Source of the DNA: Aplectana chamaeleonis
Lineage: Eukaryota > Nematoda > Chromadorea > Rhabditida > Cosmocercidae
Reading direction: 5' to 3'
Assembly: GCA_029168955.1 (NCBI GenBank)
Contig: JAPDOI010000020.1
Span: forward strand, 900,501 to 964,500
DNA length: 64,000 bases
The notes below the pieces were generated by a model. That model saw nothing but the letters and a program-made list of their open reading frames with translations, was not told where the DNA came from and did not search any database. The position numbers and the translations under genes were made by a program. Positions 9,151 to 19,532 of the stretch are shown piece after piece. How positions within the stretch are numbered: position 1 is the stretch's first letter; each line of letters starts with the position of its first letter.

Positions 9151-9826
9151 GTATAGAGTCGGATGAGCACGTTTGTGTTGCGAGAAGGGCACTTCGCTTC
9201 TCCTCTACACAAGAACGACCTGCTATGACGAATCGCTATCCGTAGAAGCAATGCAGTCTGGAGCAGAGGGCGGTGAGGATAGGTTCTGCGTTGTTGTCTC
9301 TTAGTTTTGTGGCTACCATGTCATTGCAGCCCTAAAGAATCAACTCTGTCACTCCCTAAAGGGATTTGCAATGTGAACGGTTGGGTTAAAGTACGACAGG
9401 ATAGTGACGCAGAATGCTGTGGTCGTGCAGCGGTCGCTGACCACAGTGGCTTGCCTGGAAGTGAGGTCACAAGGTGATCAGCAGATCATGATGACTCTGA
9501 TACTGACATGACACTGACGACTTTTGAAATGGCGGCGTCAGCTAGTGGAAATAGCTAATGGACCATGCTACAGAATTCTACCTCGCACCAAAGAAGTCTG
9601 CGACTTGCCACGGTACAATAGAGCTAAGTAGAGGTCTGTAGCCACCATTTGAGCAATATCGCCACCTGGTTCATCGGCAATGCTAGACGGAGCCACCGAA
9701 TTCTTCGGCTTTCTAACGATTATTTCAATTCGTCTTCGGTACATAACAACCACCATAATGTCGACTTATTATGTCAATCGCTGAGATTTCGATTGAATCG
9801 AGTGCATTCAATGGCTAGTTCATTTA
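9151..9826. other. Non-coding stretch duplicated at 41870-42750
   Basis: No gene supported. GGATAGGTTCTGCGTTGTTG and TTGTCATTGCAGCCCT-like phrases are shared in order with block B. The phrase GACCTGCTATGACG at about 9218 is the empty target of the retrotransposon fragment at 41947-42260. Confidence 0.6.
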
Positions 9827-10132
9827 CCATTTATACAGTGGTTTCATGCACTCTTTTAGCGTGGCTAAAGTTTTAATGACATCATTCGGATGGGTATAAG
9901 CGAGATAGGTACTGCTGACGTTCAAGTTGGCCGGCTTTTGCTCCGTACTAGAAGGCGAAGATGTATCCAGTTGAGGAGCACCAGTAAGGGCAGTTGCCTC
10001 AATACGAGTTTGTGCCGCTATTGGCATCTTGTGCTTAGGGAAACAACACATTTTTTTGTGTGAATACTCCCACATGGTTGTCCCCATCTGAGACATTGGC
10101 TTTGAAAATTCGCCCGTAATGGTGTTACGCAC
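9827..10132 (-). CDS. Gene Y exon, block A (unrecognised)
   Basis: This minus-strand open stretch of about 100 codons contains GAPQLDTSSPSSTEQKPANL, STYLAYTHPND and LKECMKPLYKW. The block B copy at 42755-42930 reads APQLDPSSPASTEKK, LNLRSTYLAHS and LRDCMKSRYK in the same frame. Differences fall mostly at third codon positions (CAA/CAG, CTG/CTT, GCT/GCA, TCG/TCA, ACG/ACA), which argues for past coding constraint on this strand. A TAA, or a possible donor ATG|GTAAAT, closes it. Boundaries are uncertain: an internal CCCTAAG could be the real acceptor. No domain is recognised. Confidence 0.45.
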
Positions 10133-10254
10133 GACTTACATATGCTATCAAAGGGGTGGAACGCAAGTTTGAAGCGCCAACATCCAAACGGCTTCCCGCC
10201 TTTACGCCATGGGGCGTCGGCCTGGAGAGTGGTTTGAAGTAAGAATATACATAC

Positions 10255-10353
10255 CTTTGCTGCCATTCCAACATGACCACGCGAGGCCGCGCCAGCTTCA
10301 CACGACGATGGGTTAGATTCTCCGAGCATTGATGCTTCGTTTTGATTCAACAT
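10255..10353 (-). CDS. Gene Y upstream exon, block A
   Basis: The minus-strand stretch of 33 codons starts MLNQNEASMLGESNPSSCEA and ends GHVGMAAK at a good donor (AAAG|GTATGT). The block B equivalent at about 45290-45375 is recognisable in DNA but frame-broken. Just upstream, at 10361-10430, the frame TISDLSSERAA..RVLPA is shared with block B (ISDLSSESAA..RVLPA). It is a candidate first or internal exon of Y and the function is unknown. Confidence 0.35.
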
Positions 10354-10435
10354 TGTTTAGCCGGCAGTACTCGTATGAATCTAACTGCGGCTCTTTCTGA
10401 CGATAAATCGGATATTGTCCGGACTGAAGACATGT

Positions 10436-10982
10436 GAACATCTGCGTACGCCCTCACCGAGCAGACTCGTTTACGCTCATGGGTTTGTTTGTGCAAAGAT
10501 TTCATGTTAATTGGCAGGTTACCTCTTGATGTAGCCTATGTATTGACCTCTTTTCTCCATTCCAAAGGAAGTGATACTTGTATTGTGTCCCAATAATCCA
10601 TTAATGTTGTTGTGTAACGCCATGGTTTCCCGTGGGAGGTTTCCTGTTTGCGTAGTAACATGAAATGTGTAGCGCTCGTGTCACATCATGCATCGGTCGA
10701 TCTCGTAGGGAGAGGGGGGAGAGCAAACTCCAAACACGGAGCCATGCCGATTGCCACAAACACATGAAATAATATTTTCCACTGAATTTTTATATCAAAT
10801 CGACTCTAAACCGACCGACACGAACTCTCAGGGGGGTGCTACGAAGCTTTCTATGACCTTGTGGCAATCAGCCCAAGGTCTGTGTTTCTCTTTTAGTGAG
10901 GGGAAGGGCTTTGGTTGACCTGCCTCACTTTTTCCTAGAAGACTTCGATGCATGCCGCAGAACGATCGCTCTTGCTGGTTTA
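10436..10982. other. Non-coding stretch duplicated at 45470-45830
   Basis: No gene seen. Order-preserving matches to block B include GTAGCCTATG..TTGACCT and GCAGAACGATCGC. The copy is rich in small indels. Confidence 0.5.
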
Positions 10983-11268
10983 TATATTCTGCTTATCTTG
11001 AATTGCACAAAACACGGTCCGCCAATAGTCCTCTAATTTGCCCGCTAGTACCGTAGTGCACGTCCACGACGCGTTCTCGGCAGACACAACGGCACAGTGG
11101 CAGGGTGGGTGGCCGAGTGACGGCATTGACGAATCGATCGCTCTGCACACCGGGTGCACACCCGGGTCTGCCGAGAACGCGTCGTGGGCGTACATTACGG
11201 TATTAGCGGGCCAGTTAGAGGACTATTGGCGGACCGTGTTTTGTGCAATTCAAGATAAACAGAGTATA
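10983..11268. mobile_element. 286-bp inverted-repeat element (TA or TATA target), absent from block B
   Basis: Arms of about 100 bp at 10983-11090 and 11165-11268 are near-perfect reverse complements, beginning TATTCTGCTTATCTTGAATT. The flanks are TATA on the left and TATA on the right. Block B has GCTGGTTGATAGCGATGCGA, the uninterrupted target, near 45825-45845. It is a non-autonomous element of the kind mobilised by TA-targeting transposases. The two open frames inside are mirror images. Confidence 0.75.
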
Positions 11269-11559
11269 GCTATGCGACCGACTACGAAGAAAACTGTATG
11301 AGATTTGTGATTAGTGATGTAATCTGCTTGGCGCTAGTGTGATTCTGACAGTGGTGATAGTAGGGAAGATTTTAGTCCACATCAGCCTCTCATTCCAAAG
11401 TAGTCATAGAATTTCTTTCCATTCCTGCTGATCTCTTTTTCATTTGATAGCTGATATCTCGTATAAATATAGAGTTCTGTGCTATTCACTTTTTATAATT
11501 GGGTATTTCCATTTCGATATTGATTCACATTTTGCCAAGTTGTGCCTCCAATTCTTTGC

Positions 11560-12000
11560 ATTGTGTGGTCCATCTGCGATGTCTTGCTAGAAGGCAGGGT
11601 GTAGCGTCGTTGCTCGTTGGTCGATATATCACATTCTGTCACAGGATGCTCAACCGATCCATCCGGAGCAGTCGACGAACAGCAAGAAGTTTTGGTTGAA
11701 ATTAGCCACTCTTTGAGTTCAAGCAAGAAGCTTGAACTCCTCTTTGAAGCCCTGGGATTTTTTTCAATCGAACAGTCTTCGGGCAGATCTTCGATCGCAC
11801 GGCCTCGGTCGCTATTTTGGAAGTTTGCACAGGTCAGGCTCAGAAGCCTCTGCTGGCTCACTGCTGTGCTGAAAAGAAAAGGATTATTTGTCGCTCGCTG
11901 ACCAAGCAGCTTTGTGTGAGGTCACCAAAGAACGCCTTCTCCTCGACTGTTGGCTATTTAGCTGTTGCGAGTGTAGCAAGAGCTAAGCGAGAGAAATGAT
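11560..12000 (+). pseudogene. Decayed coding-like segment, single copy in block A
   Basis: The segment aligns with the tandem units at 46371-47620. One frame conserves a short protein: VFGQIFDRTASVAILEVCTG then AQKPLLAHCCAEKKR here, against FGQFFDRIAGGAVRKGC then AQEPLLAYCCA in block B. A duplicated AAGCTTGAACTC/GAGTTCAAGC hairpin lies near 11715-11740. No intact gene or splice pattern can be defined. The HC(x5)R-like string recalls a phosphatase loop, but nothing else supports that. Confidence 0.35.
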
Positions 12001-12224
12001 GAGATCACACGCTCACCTCGCTAGTAACCTCCACAAGCCACTGTCGTTAATCACCGGCCATGAGAGGAAATGTTTGGGTGCCCGTCGACTGCTGTTGGAT
12101 CGAGTGAGGAGGGGCTGACTTTGTTCACCTCATTTGCTACCCATAGCCCTCTTGTAACTCCGCTCAAGGACGAGACATTGCACAAGGATCATACGGCTTG
12201 TGCTTATTTACGTGCTATTATTTT

Positions 12225-12234
12225 CAGCTACAGC
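12225..12234 (+). promoter_or_regulatory. Putative trans-splice acceptor of H2
   Basis: TTTTCAG is followed by 7 nt (CTACAGC) and then ATG, matching the spacing at H1, H4, H5 and H6. Confidence 0.6.
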
Positions 12235-12603
12235 ATGCGTAAAACTCTAAACGAGGAAATCCGCATATGCTTACTTTACGAATTCAATCTTGGAAGTACT
12301 ACTCAAAGAGCATATGAGAAATTATTACGGGTATTTGGTCCAGAATCAATTTGTGATAGGACTGTGGTGAGATGGTTTACGAAGTTCCGAGAGGGAAATA
12401 TTAGCCTAGAGTCCAGAACTTCTGTTCCGAGAAAAATCGATGACGACTTACTCGAGGCGCTCTTGAAAGACAATCCGGATATGCCTCGGAAGGAGTTAGC
12501 TGACCTGTTTGGTGTAAACCTCACAACACTCTACGCGCATATACAGTTCCTTGCGAATGAGAAAAAGAATGGATTCGTCGATGCAAATGGCGAGAAACAG
12601 AAG
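12235..12603 (+). CDS. H2 exon 1: mariner-type bipartite HTH protein
   Basis: The exon has 123 codons from the ATG after the acceptor to a phase-0 donor (AAG|GTGTGT). The first HTH is at about residues 5-58 (EEIRICLLYEFNLGSTTQ, then DRTVVRWFTKFREGNISLES). The acidic IDDD linker and second HTH follow at about residues 67-103 (LLEALLKDNPDMPRKELADL, FGVNLTTLYAHI). It is the closest relative of H5, and the catalytic domain is absent. The NLS-like exon at 14725 enters in phase 0 and would join it in frame. The intervening intron is filled by three transposons. The protein probably binds DNA in the nucleus. Confidence 0.85.
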
Positions 12604-12669
12604 GTGTGTTTAGTCTGGATCCACCGTCAGTAGTTTTCAGAAGGCGGAGTACAGACTCACGAGCAAATG

Positions 12670-13471
12670 ACATTGTCATACCCCACAAAAGGCCTAACGT
12701 GGTCGCAGAACACTGCGACGTCGCTGTCGCTGAGAGGCAACCGTCGCAGTCGCTCAACGGGAAAAAGGCGGGGATCATACTTCCCGCGACCGACAACGGC
12801 GATCGTGCACATCAAGTTTATCGATTTTCGATCGATATTGATGGCAAAAATTGCATCGCGTCGTTTATTGCTGGAAGTATGATTTCGGTCAAACACCCGG
12901 CACGATATGAATTTGGATGAGTCGCTGGCTTCCTTCGCAGTGCACTGCATTGCGATGGGTTTCAGATAGCCGCGCGACAGCCGCACGATCTTCACATATA
13001 GTGTGTAACATCTCTCTTTGGGCCGGCGACGTCGACAGATGCCATAAAGCAAGTATTCCTATCACAGTACATTTTTCTGTCAGCTTGGTCCCCACACGAT
13101 CCGTGACAGTTCGCCGAACCTTTAACCGTCACGCGAACTTTGATATAACAATGGTCTAAGGTCATTGTTATACCAAAAGTTTGCGACCGCGACAGGTGCG
13201 GTCAACTGTTGCGTATCGTGTTGGGACCATCTCCACATCGTAGGCATGTGATGTCGTAAGAGCACTTTACAGCACCAGTCGTGGTCGCTGGTTTGACAGG
13301 GGATGCTATGTCTGAAATGTGAAAACCGTGCGGTAATCGGTCGCTGTCGCGGCCGTCCGTCCGTCGCAGTGCGCTGCGACGGGAGCCAGCTATAGCGACG
13401 GCTTGCCCTCAGCAACAGCGACGTCGCAGTGTTCTGCGAGCGTGGCAGGTCTGTCGCGGGGCATAGCAATG
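12670..13471. mobile_element. Compound terminal-inverted-repeat element(s) in the H2 intron
   Basis: The outer ends CATTGTCATACCCC (12670) and its inverse near 13460 share about 75 bp of inverted repeat, including GCAGAACACTGCGACGTCGC. Two further ends face each other in the middle (GATATAACAATG ending at 13153, CATTGTTATACC starting at 13163), 9 bp apart. It may therefore be two abutting elements of 484 and 309 bp. The 9-bp spacer GTCTAAGGT loosely resembles GCCTCAGAG right of the second element. There is no transposase. Confidence 0.6.
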
Positions 13472-13606
13472 GCCTCAGAGGTTCAATGGACTGTTCTGCT
13501 ATGCGGAAACGGTTTATCCGGCTTTAACGCCTACGGGTTCGTGATTGTCAAAGTGTGGAACACTTATGGCTTGTCCTTGGTAGTGTGTCGTCACTTACAC
13601 CATTAA

Positions 13607-14068
13607 AGGTAGTGTTTACGATGAAAATCTTGAAAACGGCACCATGCTGATTTTAATGATGTCTCTGAAATCGTACAAGACCTTCTGAGAACGGAGTTAT
13701 GGTCCCTCAGATTGAACTAGGGAAACATGGTGGACGAGTTGTCCGAGGCTTGTAACTTCCGTCTTTTGCAGCCGATCTATGCGAGCTGACCTGAGTAAAG
13801 AGAGAAGCTGAGAATGAAGGGAAGAACGGGGCTAATGATCGGAAATCATCGCTCATCTCACGATCTCGAGCATTCATTTGTTCGCGTCGGTGGGCGTGTT
13901 TTGCGCTGTTGGGGTTGCCTTGCGCTCGAAGTGGCAACTTCGGGCTCTTTTGGGGCGTTACCTGGCTCGTTCTCATGCGCTCTTTCGACGTCAACGTTAC
14001 AGTGTGCCCCTCCACTACCCATCCCTAGTGGAAACTGAGACACATTTTTTTTGTCGTGATCACTACCT
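13607..14068. mobile_element. TTAA-target inverted-repeat element (a)
   Basis: It is flanked by TTAA at 13603-13606 and 14069-14072. The ends are AGGTAGTGTTTACGATGA and its inverse, and the length is 462 bp. It is the uninterrupted relative of the nested copy at about 60105-60902 (opposite strand). It is non-coding. Confidence 0.75.
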
Positions 14069-14359
14069 TTAAGCTTGCAGTCCTGTACATCAGCTAGTTC
14101 ACCGCATAGCAGGTGATGCCTGGACCCAGCCAGGAGGCTGAGGTGCGTGGGACAAGTTTATAGGTCACAGTGATCGGCCATTGTGACAACGATTTTTGTT
14201 CAGCCCTTGTACTGATGAATGTCAATGTGGTTCAAAAAAGCCTCCGTGAAATAGCTGACAAGTGAAGGTCACTTGTAGAAGATAGCCATCCCTTACGAAT
14301 TGCACTTTGATAGGATTCGAATTTGACCTCCACAGCTGAACTCTGGGACCGAATGCATC

Positions 14360-14479
14360 AATGTTCCGGGTTGGGGCAGGGGCAGGGCAATCTGCGCCTT
14401 TGAACACTCCCGTACTGCCCTCGCACTACGATCTTCAAAAATGCCTACTGCCCTACCCCTGCCCCAACCCGGCGCGTTT
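14360..14479. mobile_element. 120-bp GC-rich inverted-repeat element
   Basis: The inverted ends contain CCGGGTTGGGGCAGGGGCAG. ATGCATC occurs on both sides (14353-14359 and 14480-14486), a 7-bp target duplication. It is non-coding. Confidence 0.65.
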
Positions 14480-14724
14480 ATGCATCCTGCCTCTGTTCAG
14501 AATGGCCGCTTTCTGCAAGCGACCTTCTCTTGTGAGCAGCCATTGCTCACCACTTGGTGGTGTAAGTGGCGACATACGCTTAGACTGGGCAAGGGGGGTT
14601 TGACTCCGTTTCGTTTGCTGTTTATTCATGGTGAAAAACCTTATACCAATCAGAGCTGAAGCACTACTGACCGTGCGGGGAATTTCGCCGTTGTATCAAT
14701 TCGAATTCTGAATGGTCATTGCAG

Positions 14725-14797
14725 CACAAGTCGAAAAAGAAGAAGACGAGGCGCTCTAATGTTCTGAAAGAATCCAGTTCTGCCGGACGTTCTGAAG
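14725..14797 (+). CDS. NLS-like exon downstream of H2
   Basis: This 73-nt exon lies between ATTGCAG and GAAG|GTAAGC, entered in phase 0 and left in phase 1. It reads HKSKKKKTRRSNVLKESSSA then GRSEG. The homologous exons at 51910-51979 (AKSKRKRSKRSEAEK..) and 62223-62295 (VKSKMKSSTRSDALD..) keep the same phases and the same acceptor and donor. The lysine/arginine cluster in two of the three copies looks like a nuclear localisation signal. The nearest upstream plus-strand coding exon is H2, which ends in the right phase. Confidence 0.65.
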
Positions 14798-14949
14798 GTA
14801 AGCATGCATAAGGCTTTTTAATTGCCATTGAGTTGGGTCCAGTGTCTAACAGATATGACTAAGCCTCAAATGCACAATATTTATTCGAAACCGTAGGTTG
14901 AATGTCCAATACCCACAGTTTGATTGTTGCAGCCGGACGATTCCTCGGT

Positions 14950-15100
14950 GAAGGGTGAGAGGGCTGAGGCCGTACGCATATCGCCCCCGGCCGGGGACGG
15001 GGGCCCTCGACACGGGAGAGGGGCACCCGCCGGGGGCTCCCGCGATGCACACTGTTTCGGGAGCCCCCGGCGTCCCCCTTCTCCGGACTAGGGGTAGATG
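14950..15100. repeat. GC-rich repeat, related to the target of retrotransposon copy 2
   Basis: GCCGTACGCATATCGCCCCC and GCGATGCACA recur, in the reverse direction, around 19300-19420, where copy 2 inserted. Local inverted repeats (CCGGGGGCTCCCG / CGGGAGCCCCCGG) are strong. Confidence 0.5.
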
Positions 15101-15840
15101 GAGAATTTCAGCATTCTTGAGCAAATTTTTCTCTTTTGTGTACAGTTTTCGGATGATACTCCATTTCAGAGAAAAATGATTTTTTCATTATTGCAACTAT
15201 GTTACAATTTTCCAGCACGAAAACTTTTATAAGATAAATTTTCCGGATTATTCACCACACTTGATTTTAGTTCCAAGAATTGATGTTTTTGAGTTTCTTC
15301 GTCTTTTCATTTTTTTGCTGTTTCAACGAATGGAATGTTTTTGTAGTCAGAATCCAAAACAAACCGCATTATAAAATTGTGTTTTTGTAGCATATGGTGG
15401 GTCTAGGGTTGGGTTGCTTATTATGCTCCAATCGTATCGCGTCAAGAACGCGACCTCCGGTGGTTATTCGCATTTTATTCTCCTACCTACAGACGTGACG
15501 GCTTTTTTTTCAAAAAAAAAAGAACAGAACTCTTGAAAATTAATAGTCTTGAATTCCGTTCATCGCTAACTTCATCAACTATGAAAACATATTTTTAACA
15601 AATATTTTTTTTCCAATGAAAAAGTACTAGAATACGATGGAGAAGAAGAAATGCATTTCCATATCATCATGATCTCGCCTCCATCACGATATGCAGCTCA
15701 AAGAACAAAAAAAAGTTGCATATAAATCTTTAAAAATAGAGGATGACACCATCACCCCGCAATTGCACACAACAAATCATTCGACGCCAAGCAACCCCTC
15801 CGGCGTGGGGTCTCCCGGCGGGGAGAGTGAGGGGATCCCT
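15101..15840. other. AT-rich stretch without recognisable genes
   Basis: It has poly-A and poly-T runs and no conserved frame. The last 11 bases, AGGGGATCCCT (15830-15840), are the target duplication of retrotransposon copy 2. Confidence 0.5.
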
Positions 15841-15876
15841 TCTTCTTCTTCTTCTGCAGCCTCAAAGTGGTTTTTG

Positions 15877-16230
15877 TCACAGGTTGAGGAACTGGGCGGC
15901 CTTCACAGGATTCGTCCAAAGGTCCATTGTTGTTAAGGAGGTAGGTCTCTTCGGGCACATGAACAAGTGCGCCGTGTCGTGTTCGGGAGCACCACAGTCC
16001 GGGCATGCGTCTGGTCGGCTGCTGTCGATCTTGTTGACGTAAGACATGAGCAGATTAGAGTGACAACAGCGCAGCGATGCAAGAGCACATCTGGCTCGTC
16101 TGCCGAGTTGAGACTCGGACTCGCAAACCCGAGGCGGCACCGTTCCCAAGATAGGGTTCACAGCCGCCTTTGCTAGATATCCTCGAACAAACTGGGTGTG
16201 CTCCTCACGCAGAAGACGAAGCCTTTCCAT
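15877..16230 (-). pseudogene. Copy 2 C-terminal knuckle region
   Basis: The 117-codon frame contains CPDCGAPEHDTAHLFMCP, the CxxC..HxxxxC knuckle, and ends AAQFLNL-stop just before the AAG tail. It is separated from the reverse transcriptase by a frameshift near 16290. Confidence 0.8.
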
Positions 16231-16288
16231 GTTGGAGTCGGCCCATCTCTGTACATCAACTTTACGAGGAGCATCGGCGAACGGCGTC

Positions 16289-17953
16289 CTAATCGACCTC
16301 TCTTATGGGCTTCATGATTCTCTTTGACGGATGATTCGGCTGCCTCAGAACATTAATATACATCTGCTGTGCCTGGAGTTCACAATGCTCCTTGACCGGC
16401 AATATGCAGGCCTCCGCGTGAAGATGCTCCACCGGGGAGCTCCTTGCACAACCGGTAGCAATTCTAAGCGCAGCATTCTGTACAAGCTGCAGCTTATTCC
16501 AGGAGCTGTCAGACACCAGGTGCTGCCACACTGGTGCAGCATATTCCAGAGCCGGCTGAAGTATTGCTCTGTAGGTTCTCAATATAGTCTCTCGGCTGCT
16601 TCCCCATGATGTTCCTCCGAGAGCTCTCAAGATATTAAGCCTAGCCTTGACGACTGTTTGTTTCTGTTCCGCGTTTTTGTGGAACTTCAGTGAGGGATCA
16701 AGAATTAGGCCAAGCAGCTTGGGGAATTTTGCTGCTGGCAACAGGTCACCATCCCATTTGACATCTGGATGGGCACTGTGTTCCTTGGTGTTCGTTGTGA
16801 ACACTGAAACAGAGGATTTTGCGGCAGAGACTGTGAGCATCATTTTATCGAGGAAGAGCTTCAACTCGACGAGATAGGCGCTGATCTTGTTAGCGGCTAT
16901 CTGCAGGTCACGATCCTGGCACATGATGGTGATGTCGTCGGCATACATAACAATCCTTACATCATTGGGAGGCTCGGGAATGTCCTCAAGATACAGGCTG
17001 AATAGGGCAGGGGACAACACTCCGCCTTGCGGAACACCGGCTGCTATTGGAATGCTATCGGATACATGATTCTGGAACAGAACCTTAGCACGGCGGCCTT
17101 TAGTGAACGCTGCAATCCATCGCTTCTGCCATGATGGTAGCGACGACTTGAGCAGTTTCTCGGACAGCAGTCCCAAGTTAACAGAGTCAAACGCTTTGCT
17201 CAGGTCGAGGGCGACGGCCACCGTTCTCAGGGGCTTTCTCATGTTGAACCCAACGACCGCAAAGCTCACGATCTCCAATAGAGCTGTAGTAGTGGAGTGA
17301 AGTTTCCTGAACCCATGCTGATGCTGCTGTCGCTCATTTTGATCAGCCAGGTCCGTCACGATCAACTTTTCAGCTAATTTAGCGACGGGCGATAACAGGC
17401 TTATTGGTCGAAAGCCCTTTGCCGTGCTTTGGGACTTGCCTGGCTTTGGCAACGGTATCACATTGGCTGTCTTCCAAGCTTGGGGTAGAGTGCAGGTCCG
17501 GAAAGAAGTGTTAATGATATCTGCAAGCATCGGTAGAAGTCCCGTGGGAAGCTTCTTCAGGATGGCTGGGGAGATACCGTCAGGTCCGATAGCCTTCGAA
17601 TTCCGCATTTCTTTGATAGCCTTCTCTACTTGCGTGAGAGTAAAGACCTCAGAAGCGTTCATGAGCGGCAACCGGCTCAGTTCTCTAACCGTGTCTCTGT
17701 TTTGCACGCCTCGCTTGGCACGTGTGATGAAGAAGTTCTTACCGAGCGCATAAGCAGCCGCTTTCCCTGATTTGAAGACGTTCTCCTCGAACTCAATAGC
17801 GGAGCTCATCGAGGGAGCGGACTTGCCGGAAATTTTCCTCAACATTTTCCACGTCGTAGTTCCGTCAGCCTTGAAATTCAGCTTTTCAGTGAACTTCTCC
17901 CAGCATTCCTTCTTGTTCTTATCCAGATCCTGCTTGATCTCATTATCCAGCAC
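16289..17953 (-). CDS. Copy 2 reverse transcriptase frame
   Basis: The open stretch is 554 codons and includes NVIPLPKPGKSQSTAKGFRP, GFRKLHSTTTALLEI, VALDLSKAFDSVN, GVPQGGVLSPALFSLYLEDI and the catalytic MYADDITI. It then runs through the thumb (QPALEYAAPVWQHLV, LQLVQNAALRIATGCARSSP). The Met at 17953 is internal to the parent protein. A 1-nt deletion upstream near 18020 separates it from the endonuclease, and it ends at a frameshift near 16290. Confidence 0.88.
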   Translation of the reverse strand: MLDNEIKQDLDKNKKECWEKFTEKLNFKADGTTTWKMLRKISGKSAPSMSSAIEFEENVFKSGKAAAYALGKNFFITRAKRGVQNRDTVRELSRLPLMNASEVFTLTQVEKAIKEMRNSKAIGPDGISPAILKKLPTGLLPMLADIINTSFRTCTLPQAWKTANVIPLPKPGKSQSTAKGFRPISLLSPVAKLAEKLIVTDLADQNERQQHQHGFRKLHSTTTALLEIVSFAVVGFNMRKPLRTVAVALDLSKAFDSVNLGLLSEKLLKSSLPSWQKRWIAAFTKGRRAKVLFQNHVSDSIPIAAGVPQGGVLSPALFSLYLEDIPEPPNDVRIVMYADDITIMCQDRDLQIAANKISAYLVELKLFLDKMMLTVSAAKSSVSVFTTNTKEHSAHPDVKWDGDLLPAAKFPKLLGLILDPSLKFHKNAEQKQTVVKARLNILRALGGTSWGSSRETILRTYRAILQPALEYAAPVWQHLVSDSSWNKLQLVQNAALRIATGCARSSPVEHLHAEACILPVKEHCELQAQQMYINVLRQPNHPSKRIMKPIREVD

Positions 17954-18258
17954 AGCTATGTCCGGGTCTAGATGGTCTGCGGCTCTCTTCTCATCTCTGG
18001 TTCTTATCTTCTGCAGTATTTCCTGCTGACATTTGGAAAAAAGGTCTTGACACGACCCTCAGGAATTGCTGCTTTCATGGCCTTGCAGATGGCACTTGTT
18101 AGATGGCGCTCTTTCTGATGAACATCACCATTCCATGGGTAGTCGACCACATGGCGAAGCGCAACATCTCTGAACAGGGTCCAGTCTGCTAGGCCTAAAT
18201 TAAGATAAGTAAGATGACGAAAACCAGAGTAAGGGGCAAGAGAGTCAGAGAGATCAAT

Positions 18259-18822
18259 TTAGACAAAGACGGGAATGTGATCACTGGAGAGAGTTGTGGA
18301 TGTGGACCACGTGCAAGCATTAGAGAGATTGGATGACACAAGAGAGATGTCTGGGCTAGAAGGTCGGCTGTTGGCAGGGAGACGAGTGGGCTGGTCATCA
18401 TTGAGGATAACCAGGTCACACTCCTCAGCCCATTCTTCGACATCTTCCCCTCTGGCGTCAGAATCAAGAGCGGAACAGAACGTGTGAGCATTGAAGTCAC
18501 CCGCAAAGACAGCTGAAGGGGAGAGTGAGCAGTCGTACAACTGCTTAAGGAGGGAATAGGATTATAAGAGGGGACAAGATGATATAGGAGGAATATATAT
18601 GTTAAATAGAGATAAAGGGGTTTTGAGGGGGAGGTGGACAGGAATGTACTCGAGAGTACCGTCCTTAGGAGTATTAGGGATAATATGAGAAGGTAAGGCA
18701 GATTGAACGAAAGTAGACACTCCGCCCCCAAGAGCTGTCCTTGGCATGTGATAGGCGGTGTAGCCCGGAATGTTAGGTTGGGGATAAGTGGTAGATGGAG
18801 AGAGCTTGGTTTCTTGAACCAT
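18259..18822 (-). pseudogene. Copy 2 endonuclease in two frames
   Basis: 18562-18822 encodes VQETKLSPSTT, GGGVSTFVQ and NIYIPP. After a frameshift near 18550, 18259-18540 encodes VFAGDFNAHTFCS, SSPDISLVSSN and SSDHIPVFV. The catalytic signatures GDFN, SPD and SDH are intact but not in one frame. Confidence 0.8.
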
Positions 18823-18855
18823 GATAACATCCGGGTGATGAGAACGTGCGAATAG

Positions 18856-19288
18856 AGAGAGAGTTCAGATAACTTGTTGCGAAGGCCGTTGAGATTAATG
18901 TGAATAATGGAGAGGGGGCGGTTGGTAATTGAGGAATCAGAGTTGTTGGGGGCAGAGCATAGAACACAACGAAAGGATGAGTCATGATGCCTCACAGAAC
19001 TGAGGCCCGAACAGGAGAAGTGCACCCACCTTTGGCATCCGAAGCACTGGACACTTGTTTTATGCCAGATAACATCCTCGCCGCAGGTGGCACATGGATA
19101 CATCCGTGCTGGACCTGGACTCCTCTCGACGCCGGCCCTTTGTAATAAAATCCTCAGGAGAGCTGCGGCCGACCAGCACCTCTCCCATGACAAAAACCCT
19201 CTTCTCGGAGGGGTTGACGTCGGTTTGCACGGAGGCGATCTTCTTTCCTCCACACTGCCACGGCACGAACGTACGACATCTCGGCAGC
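18856..19288 (-). pseudogene. Copy 2 N-terminal part: altered 2A-like motif, PHD finger, start of endonuclease
   Basis: The frame runs from the 5' end through LLRILLQRAGVERSPGP. Here the key Asn of NPGP is Ser, which should abolish ribosome skipping. It continues through the PHD finger (CATCGEDVIW.., CFGCQRWVHFSC, CVLC) directly into the endonuclease start (LSIIHINLNGLRNKLSELSL). This shows that finger and endonuclease were one frame in the parent. It breaks after LSL. The open frame extends upstream to 19439 into pre-existing target DNA, which is not part of the protein. Confidence 0.8.
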
Positions 19289-19532
19289 AGGGGATCCCTC
19301 CTGTGCATCGCAGGGCTTCCCCCGTATTCCCCGGCAGGAAACACCCCGAGTGGGGACGGGGGCTCCCATCCTCTCTCGATGGGGGTGATATGCATACGGC
19401 CCCAGGTGTCAGGGTTTGGCGCGGGGAGTGGAGCTCCACAGGTGGTCTGAGCTGCGGAGGGGTACAGAGGGTCTGAGCTCTGCTTGTAAACTTAGTGGAC
19501 CATTCTGAATGGGAATAGACATTGTTTAGGAA

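Larger units (their letters stand above)
15841..19288 (-). mobile_element. APE-type non-LTR retrotransposon, copy 2, nearly full length
   Basis: The minus-strand element is 3448 bp, bounded by an exact 11-bp target duplication AGGGGATCCCT (15830-15840 and 19289-19299). The 5' end reads GCTGCCGAGATGTCGTACG. The 3' end carries an AAG-repeat tail. PHD finger, endonuclease, reverse transcriptase and knuckle domains are all present but split by at least four frameshifts or stops (near 18855, 18550, 18020 and 16290). The positions differ from those in copy 1, so comparing the two shows what the parent encoded. Confidence 0.92.

Noticed and set aside
14950..15100. Solo 5' UTR of the retrotransposon
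   Set aside because: The similarity is to DNA flanking copy 2, beyond its target duplication, so it is a separate repeat into which copy 2 inserted.
18195..19439. A single 414-codon minus-strand gene
   Set aside because: Its first 50 codons lie outside the retrotransposon in older DNA and its last third is an out-of-frame reading of the endonuclease.
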